64,000 nt of DNA, taken from Azolla caroliniana (taxonomy: Eukaryota; Polypodiophyta). How positions within the stretch are numbered: position 1 is the stretch's first letter; each line of letters starts with the position of its first letter. Position numbers and translations under genes: made by a program. Location: NCBI GenBank assembly GCA_043228905.1, contig JBHGNT010000004.1, positions 11,718,001-11,782,000 of the forward strand. The letters run 5' to 3'. The notes under the pieces were generated by a model. The model was given only the letters and a program-made list of their open reading frames with translations, was not told the origin of the DNA and searched no databases. This document shows positions 1-10,427 of the stretch, piece by piece.

Positions 1-80
1 ACTCGACAAGTTACAACACTCTCTCAGAGATGCTTGGTTCACATCATCTTGAGGTGCCTCACTTCAGGGGGAGAGCTGGA
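1..80 (+). pseudogene. 3' end of a copia pol with polypurine tract
   Basis: The first 60 bases read, in frame 2, as a tail resembling the end of copia RNase H (LDKLQHSLRDAWF), followed by a purine run at 63-75 (caggggga) of the kind that primes plus-strand synthesis next to a 3' LTR. The element itself lies to the left of the window. The call rests on resemblance only. Confidence 0.4.
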
Positions 81-475
81 AGAGTTGATAAGGGGATCTC
101 GAACAAATGGAAGTGAATTGACTAGGGGAAGACTAGGGGAGTGGAAGAACTGTATCTGGAGCTAGCCGAAGGCAAGGGGAGAGCCGGGTGGACTAGTGAA
201 TCGAAGACAACTTATTCGAATAAAGGAGATGATTCAGATGAGCTGAATCAAATAGACGTCAAACAAACGGGAGGGCAGTCGAAGCCGATGCCAATGTTGG
301 TTCGGTTTGATCCTCGAAAATCTTCGATTCAGCTGAATTAATTTTCGGAAGGTTAGTCGACATGGCTTTGACTATTCGGGATCTTTGTGTTCCTTCTGCG
401 GCTCAATTATCATCATACTTCGACTCCTCTAGTCGGCATCAATCGACTGATCGGCTATTGTTCAACTTTAGTTGT
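81..475. other. Unassigned LTR-like or 3' non-coding copia sequence
   Basis: This stretch lies between two convergent copia polypurine tracts: one at 63-75 pointing right and one at about 478-492 pointing left. It should therefore contain LTR sequence of one or both elements, but it does not match the 5' LTR of element D at 16598-16885. A 66-codon open frame at 141-341 has no recognisable motif and is not called as a gene. Confidence 0.3.
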
Positions 476-1321
476 TGTACTCCCCCTCAAGCTCAACTGG
501 TTGGTGATCGAGAGGCCAAGGTTCGTCACGAACTGCCCCAACTTGTCGATACCCAGGGATTTTGTGAAGATGTCGGCCACTTGAAGATTCTTGTTGATGT
601 GTTGTAAATCGACATATCCAGCCTCAACACACTCTCAAATGAAGTGATAGTGCACTTCGATATGCTTAGTTCGCGTGTGGAATACAGGGTTCCGAGCTAG
701 GTAGATATTACTCATGTTGTCACATTATAGGAGAATTGGATCCTTGATGGGAACGCCCAGATCCTTTAATAGGCGCTTTAACCAGACGACCTCGCATGCA
801 GCGACTACTGCACCCTTGTATTCAGCCTCCGTGCTTGACAATGCGATTGACGGATGATTTTTGCTGCTCTAGGAGATTGCGCCGCAGCCGAGGGAGAAGA
901 CGAATCCTAACATTGACCGTCTATTAGCCTTATAGCCAGCCCAGTCCGCATCTGTGTACCCTTCGAACCAAATTATTGTATCTGACTTGTACATGATGCC
1001 GAAATCCATTGTCCCACGAACATACCTAAGTAATATCTTAGCGCAATCGAGATGAACATTTCGAGGGTTCTTCATGAATTGGCTAAGTAGACCGACCAAA
1101 TAACTGAGATTGGATCGTGTGATGGTTAGGTAGATTAAGTTGTAATCAGTTGTTGATACTAAGTTGGCTCGCAACAGTCTTCCCGAATCGGCATCAAGTT
1201 TGAGGTTTCGATCGAGGGGGGTAGACATAGGTTTGCACTCAGTATCTCGAACTTGTAGACTAGGTTGAGAATGTAGTGTTGTTGAGAGATCAATATCCCG
1301 GCTTGTGTCTGAATTACTTTG
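476..1321 (-). pseudogene. Copia reverse transcriptase/RNase H, 3' half of split element D
   Basis: Read on the minus strand, the sequence gives a copia RT C-terminus (VIQTQAGILISQQHYILN, then DYNLIYLTI) and an RNase H domain (YTDADWAGYKANRRS, ALSSTEAEYKGAVVAACE). It ends with NLGLSITNQLSLRGS and a polypurine tract (GAGGGGGAG) near 478-492. Stops and frame changes interrupt it. Its upstream half is not adjacent: the frame breaks exactly where copia B begins at 1322. The missing continuation, MKDMNELHYF, is found at 13367 on the same strand, so this is the distal part of D displaced by the B/C insertion. Confidence 0.85.
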
Positions 1322-1864
1322 TGTTGGAAAATCGCTCCCTCCATACGAGATCCGGTTATGAATGAAGAGGACCCGGTGAGAACCGGATCAAAGGGACCCG
1401 GTGAGAACCGGAAGAGGAGACATATTTGTAAATATGTTTTGAGTAAGCCTATTGAGGTTATATTTGTAAATAGCCCTAAGTTCATATGAGTATAAATATG
1501 ACCTACGGAAATCACAGTTGAGAGAGTTTCCATATTGTTGTATGTGTATATTGTTGAAGAGAGAGTGAGATAGTAGCTACGAGCACTTTCTGTTGTAACC
1601 GTCGTCGGGCGAAGATCGCGAGCACGAGGTCATTGCCTCCGTGTTTCCACTTTGTATTTCCTCTCATATAGTGATAGTTCGGAGTCCGTGGGCTCCCATG
1701 GTTTTTCCCGATCAGGGTTTTCCACGTAAAGCTCCTATGTTTCTCTATCGTTGTTTTGTGTTCGTGCATCCATCATACCTATTTCCCATTTCTGTGTTTG
1801 GTCCTTCATAGAGTGATTGTGACTCGGTTGTGGCCGAGCAATACTTCCGCACTATTTCCTATCA
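1322..1864 (+). repeat. 5' LTR of copia B
   Basis: A 543-bp LTR starts TGTTGGAAAATC and ends TATCA. It holds a TATA-like motif (AGTATAAATATGACC, about 1489-1503) and is followed after 3 nt by a primer-binding site. It is the counterpart of 11703-12263, with point differences and an indel near 1380 of about 20 bp. The same LTR family recurs at 43935-44476 and 62539-63127. Confidence 0.92.
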
Positions 1865-1867
1865 ATC

Positions 1868-1880
1868 TGGTATCAGAGCG
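1868..1880 (+). other. Primer-binding site of copia B
   Basis: TGGTATCAGAGCG is complementary to the 3' end of initiator tRNA-Met, the usual primer of plant copia elements. It lies 3 nt after the LTR. Confidence 0.85.
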
Positions 1881-1893
1881 AACAACACAGGAA

Positions 1894-2760
1894 ATGGAAG
1901 ATTCATTCGGCGGCATGTTCAAGCTCACCGGCTCCAACTACTCAGTGTGTAAGTCGAAGATGAGGGACATGTTGGTGGTTAAAGATCTTTGGTTGCTGGT
2001 ACAGTTCGGGGACAAGAAACCGGATAAGATCGATGTCGCGACATGGGAGGTGATGCACATGAAGACGACGACGTACATCCGGTGCTTCATCGACATGAGC
2101 GAGCCTGTACAACAACTTCAATGAAGAAAGTAAGGGTCATGAACTCTAGGAGAAGATCGGCATCATGTTCCAGAACAAAAATGTCGTTAATCGGGTTTCG
2201 GTATTCCAGAAGTTAGTGAGGCTCCGGTACCAAGATGGCTCCAGTATGGCGAAGCACATGAATGCCTTCCAGGGGCTAATACACCAAGCCACCTTGTTGG
2301 AAGTACCTCTCGCGGATGAGGTACTCGCATTGCTCCTGCTCGGTTCCCTCCCGGATAGTTGGGAGACATTAGTTGTCACGTTGGGCAATGTCGCGCCGGA
2401 AGCAAAGTAGTTGTCCCTAGCAAGGGTAAAATCAAGCTTGCTAAATGAAGAAGCTTGCCGAAAGGACTGGGAGTCCGGAACCGATCCGAAGGCCTTGGTT
2501 ACGGAAGATGACCACAACTGGGGAAGAGGCCGATATCGAAGTCCCCAAAACCGAGACAAATCGGGGACGAGATCGAAGTCAAGGGGGAGGCCTACTTGCT
2601 TCTACTGTGGGAAGCCGAGGCACTTCCAGAAGAACTGTCGGCATTTCCGGAAAGAGAAAGAAACTAGCACTACCGAAGAAGAGTTTGGACTAAAACAGTT
2701 CGGACCAGAGAGGCCAGATTGGAAAGGAACGTCGACGATTGTGACAAGTGAAGAAGAACT
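1894..2760 (+). pseudogene. Copia B gag, frameshifted
   Basis: Gag starts at the first ATG after the primer site (MEDSFGGMFKLTGSNYS). It would form the nucleocapsid that packages element RNA. A UBN2-type gag core is followed by a CCHC zinc knuckle, CFYCGKPRHFQKNC, at about 2597-2638. Compared with the open gag of copia I (from 63158), there is a 4-bp tandem duplication (gagc) at about 2099-2106. It throws the frame, giving the stop at 2122-2124. An in-frame TAG follows at 2408-2410. Both lesions are also present in copy C at 12293-13366. No functional Gag can be made. Confidence 0.88.
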
Positions 2761-4689
2761 TATGCTCATTACCAAGGAGAATGAGTTAAACCTTGTCGGC
2801 GACGAGACAACGTGGGTTGTCGATTCCGGAGTGTCCTTCCACCTGACACCTAACCGGAGGTGCTTCTCATCCTACAAAGCCGAAGATCATGGTTGTGTTC
2901 GGATGGGGAATGAAGGCACATGCCGAATTGTCGGCATAGGAGATGTGTTGTTGACGACATCAACCGCATGCAAATTGTTGTTGAAGGATGTCCGACATGT
3001 TCCGGAGGTTCGGTTGAACCTGATATTAGTCGGTCGGCTAGATGATGGATGAGGTTACACGGGTAGCATCCGGAACAGAGTTATGAAGTTCAGCAAGGGA
3101 AGGTTGATTGTGGCTCGAGCCCGGAAGATCAACACGTTGTACCTGATGCAAGCCCGGATATTCCGAGAAGAAGTGAATGTAGCATCTAACACTGCCGGTG
3201 AGTTGTGGCACAAGAGGTTGTGTCATATGAGCCAGAAGGGGATGAGAAGACTTGCCGAAGACAACCTCATTCCGGAGGTGAAAGACTTGCATCTTGAGAA
3301 GTCCACTGATTGCCTGGCCAGCAAGCAAAACTGAACCTCCTTCTGGTCTAGACCACCGATGAGATGGAATGCACCATTGCAGCTGATGCATACCGATGTG
3401 TGTCAAGTGGACACGAAGTCACATGCCGGATCACAGTACTTCATGACATTATAGGCGACCACATCCGGAAGTTGTGGGTCTCATCGTTGAAGACGAAGGA
3501 TCAAGTGTAATCCGTCTTCAAGGAGCTCCACGCGAGAGTGGAAAGAGAAACCAGCCGGAAGCTGAAGGCGGTTTGAGCAGATAACGGAGGAGAATACCGG
3601 GGGCAATTCGAGGAGTACTGCCAGTCAAAGGGAATCCGGCTTGAATTCACTGTGCCGAAGCCGCCGGAATTGAACGGGCTGGCCGAACGGATGAACCGAA
3701 CCATAATGGAGAGAGTCTGGAGCATGCTGGCACATGCAAAGCTACCTAAGACGTTTTGGGTTGAGGCGCTGATGACGGCGATGTATGTGATAAACAAATC
3801 ACCCTCAGCACCCTTGGATGGAGATACACCACAGAGAGTATGGACCAATAAAGACGGGTCTTACCGGCATCTGAAGGTTTTCGGGTGTCTCGCATATGTG
3901 CATGTTGCAAAGGACAAGAGAGCAAAGCTAGATCCGAAGTCCAAGCCATGCATATTCCTCGGATACGGTGATGATGAGTTCGGTTACTGGGTGTGGGATC
4001 TGGTCAACAAGAAGGTGTTCCAAAATCGGGACATAGTCTTCATGGAAGACATGACCATTGCCGACTGGGAGTCGGAGAAGAAGATGATGAACTCTAGATC
4101 ATCCTATGAAACCGGTTTGAGGACAGAAGGACCTACCCGGTTGAAAACCGGATGTTGGTCGGCAACCGGAGGACACTCGACAAACCCGCCGGATACGGAC
4201 AAGAAACCGAACCAATAGAAGAAGAAGACACTGGAACCAAACAAGATCCCGAATAGGATGAGGATGAGGAATAGACGAAGGAACCGGTTGCTGAAGACCA
4301 AAGACAGAGATACCCTCTCAGAGAGAGAAGAACCCCCCGGAGATTTTCGGATGCAGAGCATGTGTTTCCAACTGATGAGGGAGATCTAGAAAACTTCGAA
4401 GAAGAAAAGAAAGACACCCACACCCACAAGTGGTTGAGTGCCATGCAGGACGAGATGGATTCCCTGCATGAGAACCACACATACGAACTGACGAAGTTGC
4501 CGAAAGGAAAGAGGGCACTTCAGAATAAGTGGGTGTACAAGTTGAAACCGGGAGACACCGGAAATCCACTGAGGTACAAGGCCTGGATCATGGTGAACGG
4601 TTTCCAGTAGAAGAAAGGAGTGGATTTCGATGAGACCTTTGCCCTAGTAGTAAAGATGACATCTATCCTGACGGTATTGAGCATAGTGG
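2761..4689 (+). pseudogene. Copia B pol, protease to start of RT
   Basis: Order seen: aspartic protease (TTWVVDSGVSFHLTPN, with Val where copia usually has Ala); GAG-pre-integrase (ELWHKRLCHMSQKGM); integrase core with ADNGGEYRGQFEEY and a well-kept C-terminal half at 3652-4120 (NGLAERMNRTIMERVWSML, FGCLAYVHVAKDKRAKLD). The RT N-terminus (ALQNKWVYKLKPGD, 4522-4563) follows an acidic, low-complexity linker. Several stops and frame changes are present, for example in the integrase at about 3510 and 3573. The reading is cut at 4689 by a solo LTR and resumes at 10428. Confidence 0.87.
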
Positions 4690-4901
4690 TGTCGTGATGT
4701 TTTCCCTTAAAAGAGAATAAAATAGTAGTCCAAATAGTTTGTGCTTATTTGTTTGTGTGTCTTGTGACAAGGGAGCGTTTCGGGCTTGCCCATGCACCTC
4801 TCCTTTCACAAAGGCATTCAAACTTACATGTCTTGCGTGTTAGTGTAAATCTTGCTTGTGTGTTCGTGTGACTTGTGGCAAGGGAGCGTTCGGGCTTGCC
4901 C
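4690..4901 (+). repeat. Left part of a gypsy-type solo LTR
   Basis: It begins TGTCGTGATG inside the copia B RT frame. Its other end, ATTTTCATGACA, is at 10427, after which the RT frame resumes. The two parts total about 615 bp, close to the 621-bp LTR of gypsy G at 58602, which starts with the same TGTCGTGA. Flanks gtgg and acgg fit a mutated 4-bp target duplication. The segment holds units of a minisatellite (gggcttgccc at 4782 and 4892). Copia B2 is inserted at the second unit. Confidence 0.7.
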
Positions 4902-5186
4902 TGTGCGACTTGTGGAAACGTGTATGGATCTGTGTCGGTTCTTAACAACAAACAACGGAGACAAAAAATAGAATGGTGTGGACTTACACTGTGCAAGCTC
5001 TAATGGAAAGCTTTATTGCTTCGTTCTCTCTCTTTCTCTCATTGAGATACAATGCACAGAGACTTAGTCTCTCTGTTACTCGTCATTCTATACAATGTTA
5101 GGAATTCACTTACTAAGCCCTAACTTATTGATGAGTTCACACTCAGACGGATACAACTTGGAAGGAGTCGGCCTTTTATGCCAACA
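4902..5186 (-). repeat. 3' LTR of copia B2
   Basis: 285 bp, reading TGTTGGCATAAAAGG...CGCACA on the minus strand. A polypurine tract (ACGGGGGAGTT) abuts its start at 5187-5197. Confidence 0.92.
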
Positions 5187-5249
5187 AACTCCCCCGTAAA
5201 AGGACTACTCTTTCTTGCATGTACAAGTGTTTGGGGTTATCTCCCCCAT

Positions 5250-7100
5250 AAGCCTATATTACAAAGTTGATCTAAGTTTATATGTTACAAGTCGGTCGGC
5301 ATGCAGCCGAGTCGGCAGATGTATAGGATGTGTCGTTATTGTTCCGATCAGATCTTACCTTCTGCTCCTCGTTCGGCTTTCTTCTGCTCGGTCTCTTGTC
5401 GTAGCCCCATTTTCGTCCTTAGTGCTCCGAACTGTAGATCTTGGAGTGGCTTCGTTAGGCAATCGACGATGTTCACTTGGGTGTCAAACTTCCAGACTTC
5501 GAGTTTCTTTTTGTTTACGAGCTCTTGGATATGATGATACCGCGCGTCAATGTGCTTCGTCTTCGCATGATAGACGGGATTGTTGATGAGGTGTATTGCG
5601 CTCTATGAGTCGCAATAGATGGCTGACACTGGTCGGTCGTTTCGGTTTGTAGTTCCGAAGTCGGCAGTCAATCGATGCAGCCAGATCGCTTCCTTCGTTG
5701 CTTTCGATGTTGCTATGCACTCGACTTCTATGGTAGACAGAGCATGCACTCTTGAAGTTTCGACCTCCATGATATCGCCCCGCCACCATGGGTGAAGATG
5801 TAGTCTGATGTCGATTTCAATTATCTGCATTTCCGGCATAGTCAGAATCGGTGTAGCCTTTGACTTCGGCTGAGGTTGTCAGTCTGAAAGTCAGTTGTGC
5901 ATCTAGGGTTCCTTTTAGATACCTAAGGATGTGCTTGACGGCCTCCCAATGCTTCTTTCCTAGGTTTGACATGTACCAGCTGACCACCCCTACAGCATAG
6001 ACTAGGTCAAGTCGGATCGCCACCATTGCGTACATGATACTTCCTATTGCTGATGCGTAGGGTATTTTTCCATTAAGTTCTCTCTCCTTGTCGGTCGAAG
6101 GAGAGTCTATGTCTGATAGTCCAATCGACGTCAGAAGCGGTGTCGATGTTGGCTTCACATTCTCCATGTTGAAGCGCTTTAGCACCTTGCGGATGTATTC
6201 AGACTGGAAGAGTCAAAGAGTTTTTGGTCGTCCGATTTCGCTCTATCCTCATGCCCAGTATGTGTTGGGCTTGTCCAAGTTCCTTCATCGCGAACTTTGC
6301 GTGAAGGCTCCGCTTCAGCTTACCGATCTCTGCTTGATTGCTTCCTGCAATCAACATGTCATCGACGTATAGGATTAGATAGATCCTTGACTCGTCGGCC
6401 AGTTGCCGAACATACATGCATGGGTCGGAGTCTTATCCATTCTGCCGTATGTGGGAGTCAAACTTCTGGTACCACATTCTCGGCGCTTGTTTTAGGCCAT
6501 ATAGACTTTTCTTTAGTTGACATGCAAGGTGATTGTCCTCCCCTGTCGCCGTGAAGCTTGCCAGTTTAGACATGTATATGTCTTCTTTCATATCTCCATG
6601 TAGGAATGTCGTCTTTATGTCCATCTGCTCGAGCTCTAGATCTTCTGTTGCCACAACTCCTAGTAGGAGTCGGAGGGTGGTCATCTTGACTACTAGTTAG
6701 AATATCTCGTCGTAGTCGACCCCGTATTCCTGTTTGAATTCTTTCGCGACAAGTCGAGCTTTGTACTTGGGTTTCTATGAGTCAGATACATACTTGTATC
6801 CGAAAACCCATTTGCAAGGTAGCGGCTTCCTTCCAGCTAATAGTTCGACTGGCGCCCATGTCTGATTCTGTTGAATCTAGTCCATTTCGGATTTCATGGC
6901 TTGTAGCTATGTTTCGGCGTCCAGTGCGGCCATAGCTTCTTCATATGTGCTTGGTTCGCCTGCATCCGTGTAGTTGACATAGTCGAGGCCCGGTTGATAA
7001 AACTTCGTTGGCCTTCGAGCTCATCCAAATCTCCTAGGTGTCGTAATATCTAGTTCACATCCTTCGATCGGTTCCAATTGACGATCGGTATTTGTTGAAC
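5250..7100 (-). pseudogene. Copia B2 reverse transcriptase and RNase H
   Basis: Minus-strand reading gives the RT palm (MDIKTTFLHGDMKEDIYMSK near 6560-6620 and LILYVDDMLIAGSN near 6350-6390, carrying the catalytic YVDD). Next come the copia signature QHILGMRIERNR, the RNase H entry GYTDSDYAGNADN (about 5817-5860) and a degraded end. Frame changes at about 6430, 6190 and 5820 and several stops split it into five pieces. This is the replicative part of Pol and is not functional here. Confidence 0.85.
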
Positions 7101-7158
7101 CAGTTGTGGCAGGAGTCTTGTTAGGTGTCCCGCCCCCGGTTTGGGATTTCGGCAGTGT

Positions 7159-8361
7159 CTAGTTGTCCTCCCCTGTGGTTGTCATCGACTCTTTTCTGAC
7201 TTGTCTCTTGGTGACTTTGCCTTTATCGATCCTGGTTGATTCGGTTGTGTCTTTGATGACTTTGTCTTTGAGTTCGACGATAGGACTTGTTCCTGATTCG
7301 GTGTCGGCAGGGAAGTTGGTAGCTTGTTGGAGTTCGACGGTTTGTCGAGTTTCCGATTCAGCCCGGTGGGTCGGTCCTTCTACGACAGTTTTGTCATCTT
7401 CGAAGGATACCTTCTTACCAACTATTTTCTGTTGGTTCCGCTGAGAGAAGATAGAGTCTTCATTGAAGACTACGTCGTTGCCCCGGATCAATTCCCTGTT
7501 CTCAAGGTCCCATAGCCGATAGCCGAAGTCCCCATCAGTTCCATAACCGAGAAATATGCACTTTGTTGCATGGGATGCCAACTTCATCCTTTTGTCCCTT
7601 GGGATGAATGTGTAGGCTTCGCATCCGAATATATGGAGCCTATCGTAGGTCGGTTGTTTGCCTGACCATAGTGCCTATGGCACTTCGAGCTTGATTGCTC
7701 TTGACGACGCCAGATTTATCATGTACACTGTCGTCTGCAATGCCTCAACCTAGAATTCCAACTTCAGTCCCGCTTGCTAGAGCATTGCCGTCACCCTCTC
7801 CTGGATCATCCTATTGATCCATTCTGCCACTCCATTTTGCATGGGTGTGTAGGGAGCGGTCTTTTGGTGTGATCCCTTTTCCGGACATGTACTGTTTGAA
7901 GGCTCTAGAGGTGTACTCACCTCCGTTGTCGCATCGGAGTGTCTTCACTTTGTATCCCAACTGGTTCTCCACTTTAGATATCCATTGAGTGAAGACCTCA
8001 AGCACTTCATCTTTGGACTTGATGGAGTATGCCCAAACTTTCCGTGTACAATCATCTACGAATGTGATGAAGTACCGGGAGCCTCCTAGTGATCGCTCTA
8101 GCATGGGCCCACATACGTCTGTGTGCACGAGCTCTAGGGGATGTCGTACCGTCTCGTAGTGGAGAGAGTGCAGACTTTGGGTCTGATCCCATATCGACAA
8201 TGCTCGCAGAAGTCCGTCTTTGCCTGGAGTTTCGGGATGTAACCGACCGACATCAGCTGATCAAGTCCGACTTGAGACATGTGGCCAAGTTGGCCATGCC
8301 ATAGGTTAGGGTTGGTTTTCTCGGCTACGTTCACGGCCCCTTTAGGGTTGATCGCCATCAA
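7159..8361 (-). pseudogene. Copia B2 integrase
   Basis: GAG-pre-integrase (LWHGQLGHMSQVGLDQLMS, 8260-8310) is followed by the integrase core: HTDVCGPMLERSLGG gives the first Asp and CDNGGEYTSRAFKQY the second. Two open segments (8200-7811 and 7587-7159) are separated by stops and a frameshift, so the third acidic residue lies in the damaged stretch at about 7760-7810. The C-terminal segment carries the usual copia tail CIFLGYGTDGDFGYRLWD. Confidence 0.85.
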
Positions 8362-8452
8362 TGGGTATAGATTATTATACTTGTGCCCACTACCGATTTT
8401 GAGGTTTCCTTAGCTGATCACCCATGTCGACTCGTGTAGAGTCGTTCGATAC

Positions 8453-9619
8453 CTATCTTCGGTTAACATGCTGATGGAGACCAGACTCCTTTAGATTGGG
8501 TACGTGCCGAACTCGGTGCAGGGTTATTGTGTTGCCATTTGGCAATCTAATGGAAACCTCCCCGGTTCCGGCTATCTTGCACTCCTGCTCGTTTCCCAGT
8601 CGGGCTATGCCGCTGGCGTCGGCTGAATAGTTCGAGAACCATTCAATGTTGGGGGTCACGTGAAATGTGGCGCCAGAGTCTAGTAGCCACGTGTGTGCAA
8701 TTGTGCACTATAGAGGACTTCTCCGATCATTGAGTCCTCTAAGGAGAGGATTTCTTTGGATCGAGTGTTGGCAACGTTGATCTGGTTGCCGACTGGAGAG
8801 TGGTCCAAGTCAGAACGTCCCTGATTCTGCTCGGATCGCCAACCACTCTGTTTTCTTTTTAATGACCAACAGTTGGAAACATTGTGGCCAGCTTTCCTGC
8901 AGTGTGTGCAATACTCGCTTGATCGGCCCGTTTTCAACTTCGACCGTTGTCGATCGCCCCTTGTTTTCGACCTGTTCTGTCGGCTTGTTCTTTCATTCGA
9001 CTCTGTTGGTCGAGTGATGGGCTTCTGTCGACTCATTGATGGTTAGTCCCATCGATTTTTTCCTGATGTCCTCTGTGACGACTTGGCTGATTGTTTCGTC
9101 CAAGTTTAGGATCAATCGACTATTGGCGAATGTCGGGCAGAATATGTCCCAACTTGCCGGCAAGATCAATAGGAGGGCAAGGGCTTTCACTTCTTCTTCG
9201 AAGTTGATCCCTTGTCTCGAGAGCTCAGACAACACCCGGCTGAAGGTGTTGATGTGGGAGGTCCCCGGATCAGGCTCTTTCATCTTCATATTGAACAAAT
9301 GTTTAATCAAAATTAATTTCGAAGATGAGGACTTCTTTTCATAAACGGCATGTAGCTTCTCCCACAATGAGAACGATGTCGTCTCTTTCTCCATGTTGAA
9401 ATAGACGTTTTCGGCCAGATGCATTCGGATGGTGGAGCGTGTGATTTTGTCCGTTGATCTCCACTCCTTGGTTGTCATTGAAGCAGGTTTTTCACTATGT
9501 CGAATGGCTTCAACCTGTCTTCGAATGATCAGCACATCCTGCATCATCTCCTTCCACAAGGCAAAGTTTTTGTCGTCGAATTTTTTGATTTCAACTTTTG
9601 TTCCGGATGTTGAAGCCAT
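8453..9619 (-). pseudogene. Copia B2 gag and protease
   Basis: Gag starts at 9619 (MASTSGTKVEIKKFDDKNF) and is open for 208 codons as a gag core. A frame change near 9000-9036 leads to a CCHC knuckle (CTHCRKAGHNVSNC, about 8880-8920) and then protease-region sequence (ATFHVTPNIEWFSNYSAD, about 8625-8675). The gag start is 94 nt inside the primer-binding site. Only the gag core could still be translated as a whole. Confidence 0.86.
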
Positions 9620-9706
9620 ATTCTATTTGTGAACTTGAGATTTCTGACCTGGTCTTTTCTTTCAGCTTCTTTTGTTGTCTGTTGCCACCGAACAACAAAG
9701 ATTTGG

Positions 9707-9717
9707 CTCTGATACCA
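9707..9717 (-). other. Primer-binding site of copia B2
   Basis: TGGTATCAGAG on the minus strand, separated from the LTR end by about 13 nt instead of the more usual 0-3 nt. Confidence 0.8.
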
Positions 9718-9730
9718 GTTGTTGGTAACG

Positions 9731-10025
9731 TGTGCGACTTGCGGAAACGTGTATGGATCTGTGTCGGTTCTGAACAGCAAACAACACAGACAGAAAATAG
9801 AATGGCATGGACTTACACTGTGCAAGCTCTAATGGAAAGCTTTATTGCTTCGTTCTCTCTCTCTCTCTCTCTCTCATTGAGATACAATGCACAGAGACTT
9901 AGTCTCTTTGTCACTAGTCATTCTATACAATGTTAGGAATTCGCTTATATACTAAGCCCTAACTTATTGACAAGTTCACACTCGGACGGATACAACTTGG
10001 AAGGAGTCAGTCTTTTATGCCAACA
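9731..10025 (-). repeat. 5' LTR of copia B2
   Basis: 295 bp, the pair of 4902-5186. A CT microsatellite (about 9855-9875) and a 4-bp insertion make it slightly longer. It is followed directly by the target duplication tgccc. Confidence 0.92.
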
Positions 10026-10030
10026 TGCCC

Positions 10031-10427
10031 ATGCACCTCTCCTTTCACAAAGGCGTTCAAAATTGTGTCTCCCGTGTATAAACCTTGCTTGTGTGTTCGC
10101 GTGTTTTGTAACAAGGGAGCGTTCGGGCTTGCCCATGCACCTCTCTTTTCACAAAGGCATTCGAAACTCTGTCTCTTGTGTGTGTAAGTAAGCCTTTTCC
10201 TTGTGTGTCCGTGTGTAAACCTTCCTCACGTGCATTCGTTCGCCTTGTGACTAGGGGTTGATTCGAGCTTGCCCATGCACCTCTCCTTTTCACAAACACG
10301 TTCGAATACTCGTGCCTTGTTTGTGTAAGCCTTCCTTGTGTTGTGTGTGTAAGCCCTATTTCCTTCCCGTCCATAACCCCGGCGGTTCCGCCTCATGATC
10401 CGCACATAGTGACGGATTTTCATGACA
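10031..10427 (+). repeat. Right part of the gypsy-type solo LTR with minisatellite
   Basis: This part continues the LTR begun at 4690. Units of about 110-140 bp built on 'gggcttgcccatgcacctctc' repeat here (anchors near 10126 and 10265) and in the left part. The 3' end shares the U5 motif GGCGGTTCCGCCTC...CCGCACATAGTGACGGAT with the LTR at 55361-56413, and ends CATGACA. Confidence 0.7.

Larger units (their letters stand above)
4902..10025 (-). mobile_element. Complete but inactive copia B2
   Basis: A 5.1-kb minus-strand copia has two LTRs (4902-5186 and 9731-10025), a polypurine tract beside the left LTR (CCTTTTACGGGGGAGTT read on the minus strand) and a Met-tRNA primer site near the right one. 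It is flanked by a perfect 5-bp target duplication, tgccc (4897-4901 and 10026-10030). The LTRs differ at roughly 6% of positions by eye plus one 4-bp and one short CT indel. Its open frames are fragmentary. It is the youngest layer of the left nest because it sits inside the solo LTR. Confidence 0.93.
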
